Positions 4,641-6,456 of a stretch of 6,456 bases of DNA are shown here, piece by piece. Location: the NCBI GenBank assembly GCA_904502045.1, contig CAJGEB010000058.1, positions 1-6,456 of the forward strand. The letters are read 5' to 3'. Under the pieces are notes generated by a model that saw only the letters and a program-made list of their open reading frames with translations, made no database searches and was not told the origin of the DNA. The position numbers and the translations under genes are program-made. Source of the DNA: an uncultured Oscillospiraceae bacterium. Lineage in GTDB: Bacteria > Bacillota > Clostridia > Oscillospirales > Ruminococcaceae. Positions within the stretch are counted from its first letter, which is position 1, and each line of letters starts with the position of its first letter.

Positions 4641-5966
4641 TTATACAGTCTCGCCGATAAGGTCATATTCCATACAATCGGTGATGAGGACACCAACATA
4701 ATCTCCTATGGATAACAATTTATCGGAAGAGAAAAATACCTTCGAATCTATATCGGGGGCATCATAGGCACTGCGTCCGAAGAAGCTTCCGGCGTATTTG
4801 TCGTAGCCTTCGACTACCGTTTCAAGAGTTTTACCTATCTGCTTTTGATTAAAGTTTTCTATAACGGTCATCTGCTTCGTCATAATAAGGTCGGCGCGGC
4901 GTTCTTTTATCTCGTCGTCTATCTGATCGGGCATATCCGCGGCAGGAGTATTTTCCTCGGGAGAAAAAGCAAAGCAACCGAGCCGCTCAAACTGTACCTC
5001 ATCCATAAATTCGCAAAGCTCTTCAAAATCCTTTTCGGTTTCGCCGGGGAACCCTGTCATAAGAGTCGTGCGGAGGATAATTCCGGGAACACGGCTGCGT
5101 AATTTCTTCACAAGCGCAAGTGCGGACTCCTTGTTACCGGGTCTGTTCATTTTTCTGAGGACGTTTTCCGATACGTGCTGGAAGGGAATATCAAGATACT
5201 TAACTATTTTCGGCTGATTTGCAATAGTATCAATAAGCTCGTCGGTAATCTTGTCGGGGTAGGCGTACAAAAGGCGGATCTGTTTTACTCCGTCTATCTC
5301 GCACATTTTGTTAAGCAGCTCAGGCAGCTTCTTTTCGCCGTAGAGGTCGGTACCGTACATTGTGGTATCCTGCGCAACGACTATCAGCTCCGACACGCCG
5401 TTTTCGGCAAAGAAGCGAGCTTCCTCAAGTATGTTTTCTATCTTACGGCTGCGGTAGTTACCTCTTATTTGGGGAATAGCGCAGTAAGCGCAGCGGTTAT
5501 TGCAGCCTTCCGCTATTTTTATGTAGGCGTAAAAGGGGAGGTTTGAGATTATTCTTCCGCCTTCAAGAGCGAGGTTTTCTTTTTCGCCGAACATAACGGT
5601 CTTTTCGCCGTTCAATGCACGGTTTATAGCATCAACGAGTTCGTTATTGGAGCCGATTCCCAAAACGATATCTGCTTCGGGGAGCTCCTTTTCGAGCTCA
5701 TCGCGGTATCTTTCGGCAAGACAGCCGGTGACCGCAATAACTTTGATACGGCCCTCTTTTTTGAGCTCGGCGAATTCGAGTATATTTTCAATAGCCTCGC
5801 GTTTGGCGGCTTCGATAAATCCGCAGGTGTTGATTACTACGACGTCGCATTCTCCCGAATCGACACAGAGCTCAAATCCTGCTTGTTTAAGGTCAAAAAG
5901 GAGATGTTCCGCATCGACCTGATTTTTAGAGCATCCCAAAGAGACCATTCCGACTTTAATAGGCAT
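4641..5966 (-). CDS. rimO: Ribosomal protein uS12 methylthiotransferase RimO
   Basis: Radical-SAM enzyme that adds a methylthio group to the conserved aspartate of ribosomal protein S12. The 441-residue length fits the family. The N-terminal UPF0004 domain has MVSLGCSKNQVDAE with C12, INTCGF with C48 and TGCLAERY with C82, which hold the auxiliary 4Fe-4S cluster. The radical-SAM motif C155-x3-C159-x2-C162 is in the segment EGCNNRCAYCAIPQIRG. A TRAM-type substrate-binding domain occupies about residues 375-441. The S12-specific RimO type, rather than the tRNA-modifying MiaB, is favoured by the LGCSKNQVDAE start and the RSAYDAPDID segment of the TRAM region. The start at 5966 is 7 nt after the recX stop, and the ribosome binding site there is weak, suggesting translation coupled to recX. 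Confidence 0.96.
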   Translation of the reverse strand: MPIKVGMVSLGCSKNQVDAEHLLFDLKQAGFELCVDSGECDVVVINTCGFIEAAKREAIENILEFAELKKEGRIKVIAVTGCLAERYRDELEKELPEADIVLGIGSNNELVDAINRALNGEKTVMFGEKENLALEGGRIISNLPFYAYIKIAEGCNNRCAYCAIPQIRGNYRSRKIENILEEARFFAENGVSELIVVAQDTTMYGTDLYGEKKLPELLNKMCEIDGVKQIRLLYAYPDKITDELIDTIANQPKIVKYLDIPFQHVSENVLRKMNRPGNKESALALVKKLRSRVPGIILRTTLMTGFPGETEKDFEELCEFMDEVQFERLGCFAFSPEENTPAADMPDQIDDEIKERRADLIMTKQMTVIENFNQKQIGKTLETVVEGYDKYAGSFFGRSAYDAPDIDSKVFFSSDKLLSIGDYVGVLITDCMEYDLIGETV

Positions 5967-5973
5967 TATTTAT

Positions 5974-6456
5974 TCAATCCGTTTCTTCAATAATATTAAG
6001 AGCATTTCTGATATCTCCGAATCGGTAACCGAGACGGAGCAGCGCATCAAAGGCGCGTTTGCGGGATTTTTCATCATAAATCCGCGCGGCATATTTGTTT
6101 TCCACGAGTATTTCCAAGCGTTCATCTTCGGAAAAGCCGTCCTCTGAGGCGAGGGAAATAGCTTCTTCAATGGAATCGTCATCTATCCCCCGCAGACGAA
6201 GCTCCCGAGTTATTCTTATATCGCCCCACAGCTTTACCCTTACAGCGTCGTAAGCGTAGGTGTAGGCGTATTCGTTATCGTTGACGAGTCCCGCAGAAAC
6301 AAGGTCGGGCATTATCTCATCGACGATATCCTCGGGGTAATCCTTGAGCAGCCGCTCACGCAGCTTTGCAGAGGAACGGTTATTATAAGAGAGGACGTTG
6401 AGGGCGGTGGATTTTGCGCGTCTGAGCTCGGAATCGTGAAGTATCTCATCAATATC
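5974..6456 (-). CDS. recX: RecX family regulatory protein (5' end cut by window)
   Basis: The frame is open from the right window edge to TGA at 5976-5974, giving the last 160 residues. The family pattern is clear: ALNVLSYNNRSSAKLRERLL, then VSAGLVNDNEYAYTYAYDAV, WGDIRITRELRLRGID, and a second repeat ending in RKRAFDALLRLGYRFGDIRNAL. These are the tandem three-helix modules of RecX, which binds RecA filaments and limits their activity. An internal ATG at 6312 would cut into the first module and is not the real start; the true start lies outside the window. It is the first gene seen in the minus-strand run leading to rimO and pgsA. recA is not in the window. Confidence 0.9.
   Translation of the reverse strand, partial: DIDEILHDSELRRAKSTALNVLSYNNRSSAKLRERLLKDYPEDIVDEIMPDLVSAGLVNDNEYAYTYAYDAVRVKLWGDIRITRELRLRGIDDDSIEEAISLASEDGFSEDERLEILVENKYAARIYDEKSRKRAFDALLRLGYRFGDIRNALNIIEETD

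Overview
The window looks like part of a Firmicutes (Clostridia) chromosome, probably an anaerobic gut-type Oscillospirales/Ruminococcaceae-like bacterium. The evidence is a recX-rimO-pgsA gene run of clostridial type, a clostridial-type acetyl-CoA acetyltransferase plus 3-hydroxybutyryl-CoA dehydrogenase pair (the start of butyrate synthesis), and strong AAAGGAG-like ribosome binding sites. The genus assignment is inference.

Backbone (about 1214-6456, all minus strand). In transcription order: recX (cut by the right window edge), rimO, pgsA, a TVP38/TMEM64-family membrane protein, thiolase, hbd, and a bidirectional rho-independent terminator at 1214-1243. Spacings are short: 7 nt for recX-rimO, 16 nt for rimO-pgsA, a 4-nt ATGA overlap for pgsA-TVP38, 45 nt before the thiolase, and 19 nt for thiolase-hbd. 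The first four genes form one tight unit covering recombination control, ribosome modification and phospholipid synthesis. The thiolase-hbd pair may be read through from it or may have its own weak promoter in the 45-nt gap. All of these genes look intact and have the expected catalytic residues.

Left part (1-1213). A tRNA-Ser(CGA) gene lies on the minus strand at 81-169. Next to it, on the plus strand, is an AT-richer accessory cassette. It begins with a non-coding stretch (about 171-350) built of successive stem-loops. This runs into a compact array (about 360-446) of short palindromes whose stems differ in sequence but are joined by a repeated linker, AAAC-N-N-TG. The last unit carries a near-consensus sigma-A promoter (TTGAAG-17-TATAAT). 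That promoter faces a four-helix-bundle gene of the S23/23S-rRNA-intervening-sequence family, which is broken by a one-base frameshift. Directly behind it, with a good ribosome binding site, is a small cysteine-rich (zinc-binding-like) reading frame. It is interrupted by an in-frame TAG that lies inside a perfect 12-bp palindrome.

The cassette is the part worth a second look. It resembles a small, probably mobile or formerly mobile element made of a structured leader, a hairpin array, a four-helix-bundle protein and a Cys-rich protein, now decaying beside a tRNA gene. Its boundaries and mobility are inferred. The remaining genes are ordinary housekeeping and central metabolism.
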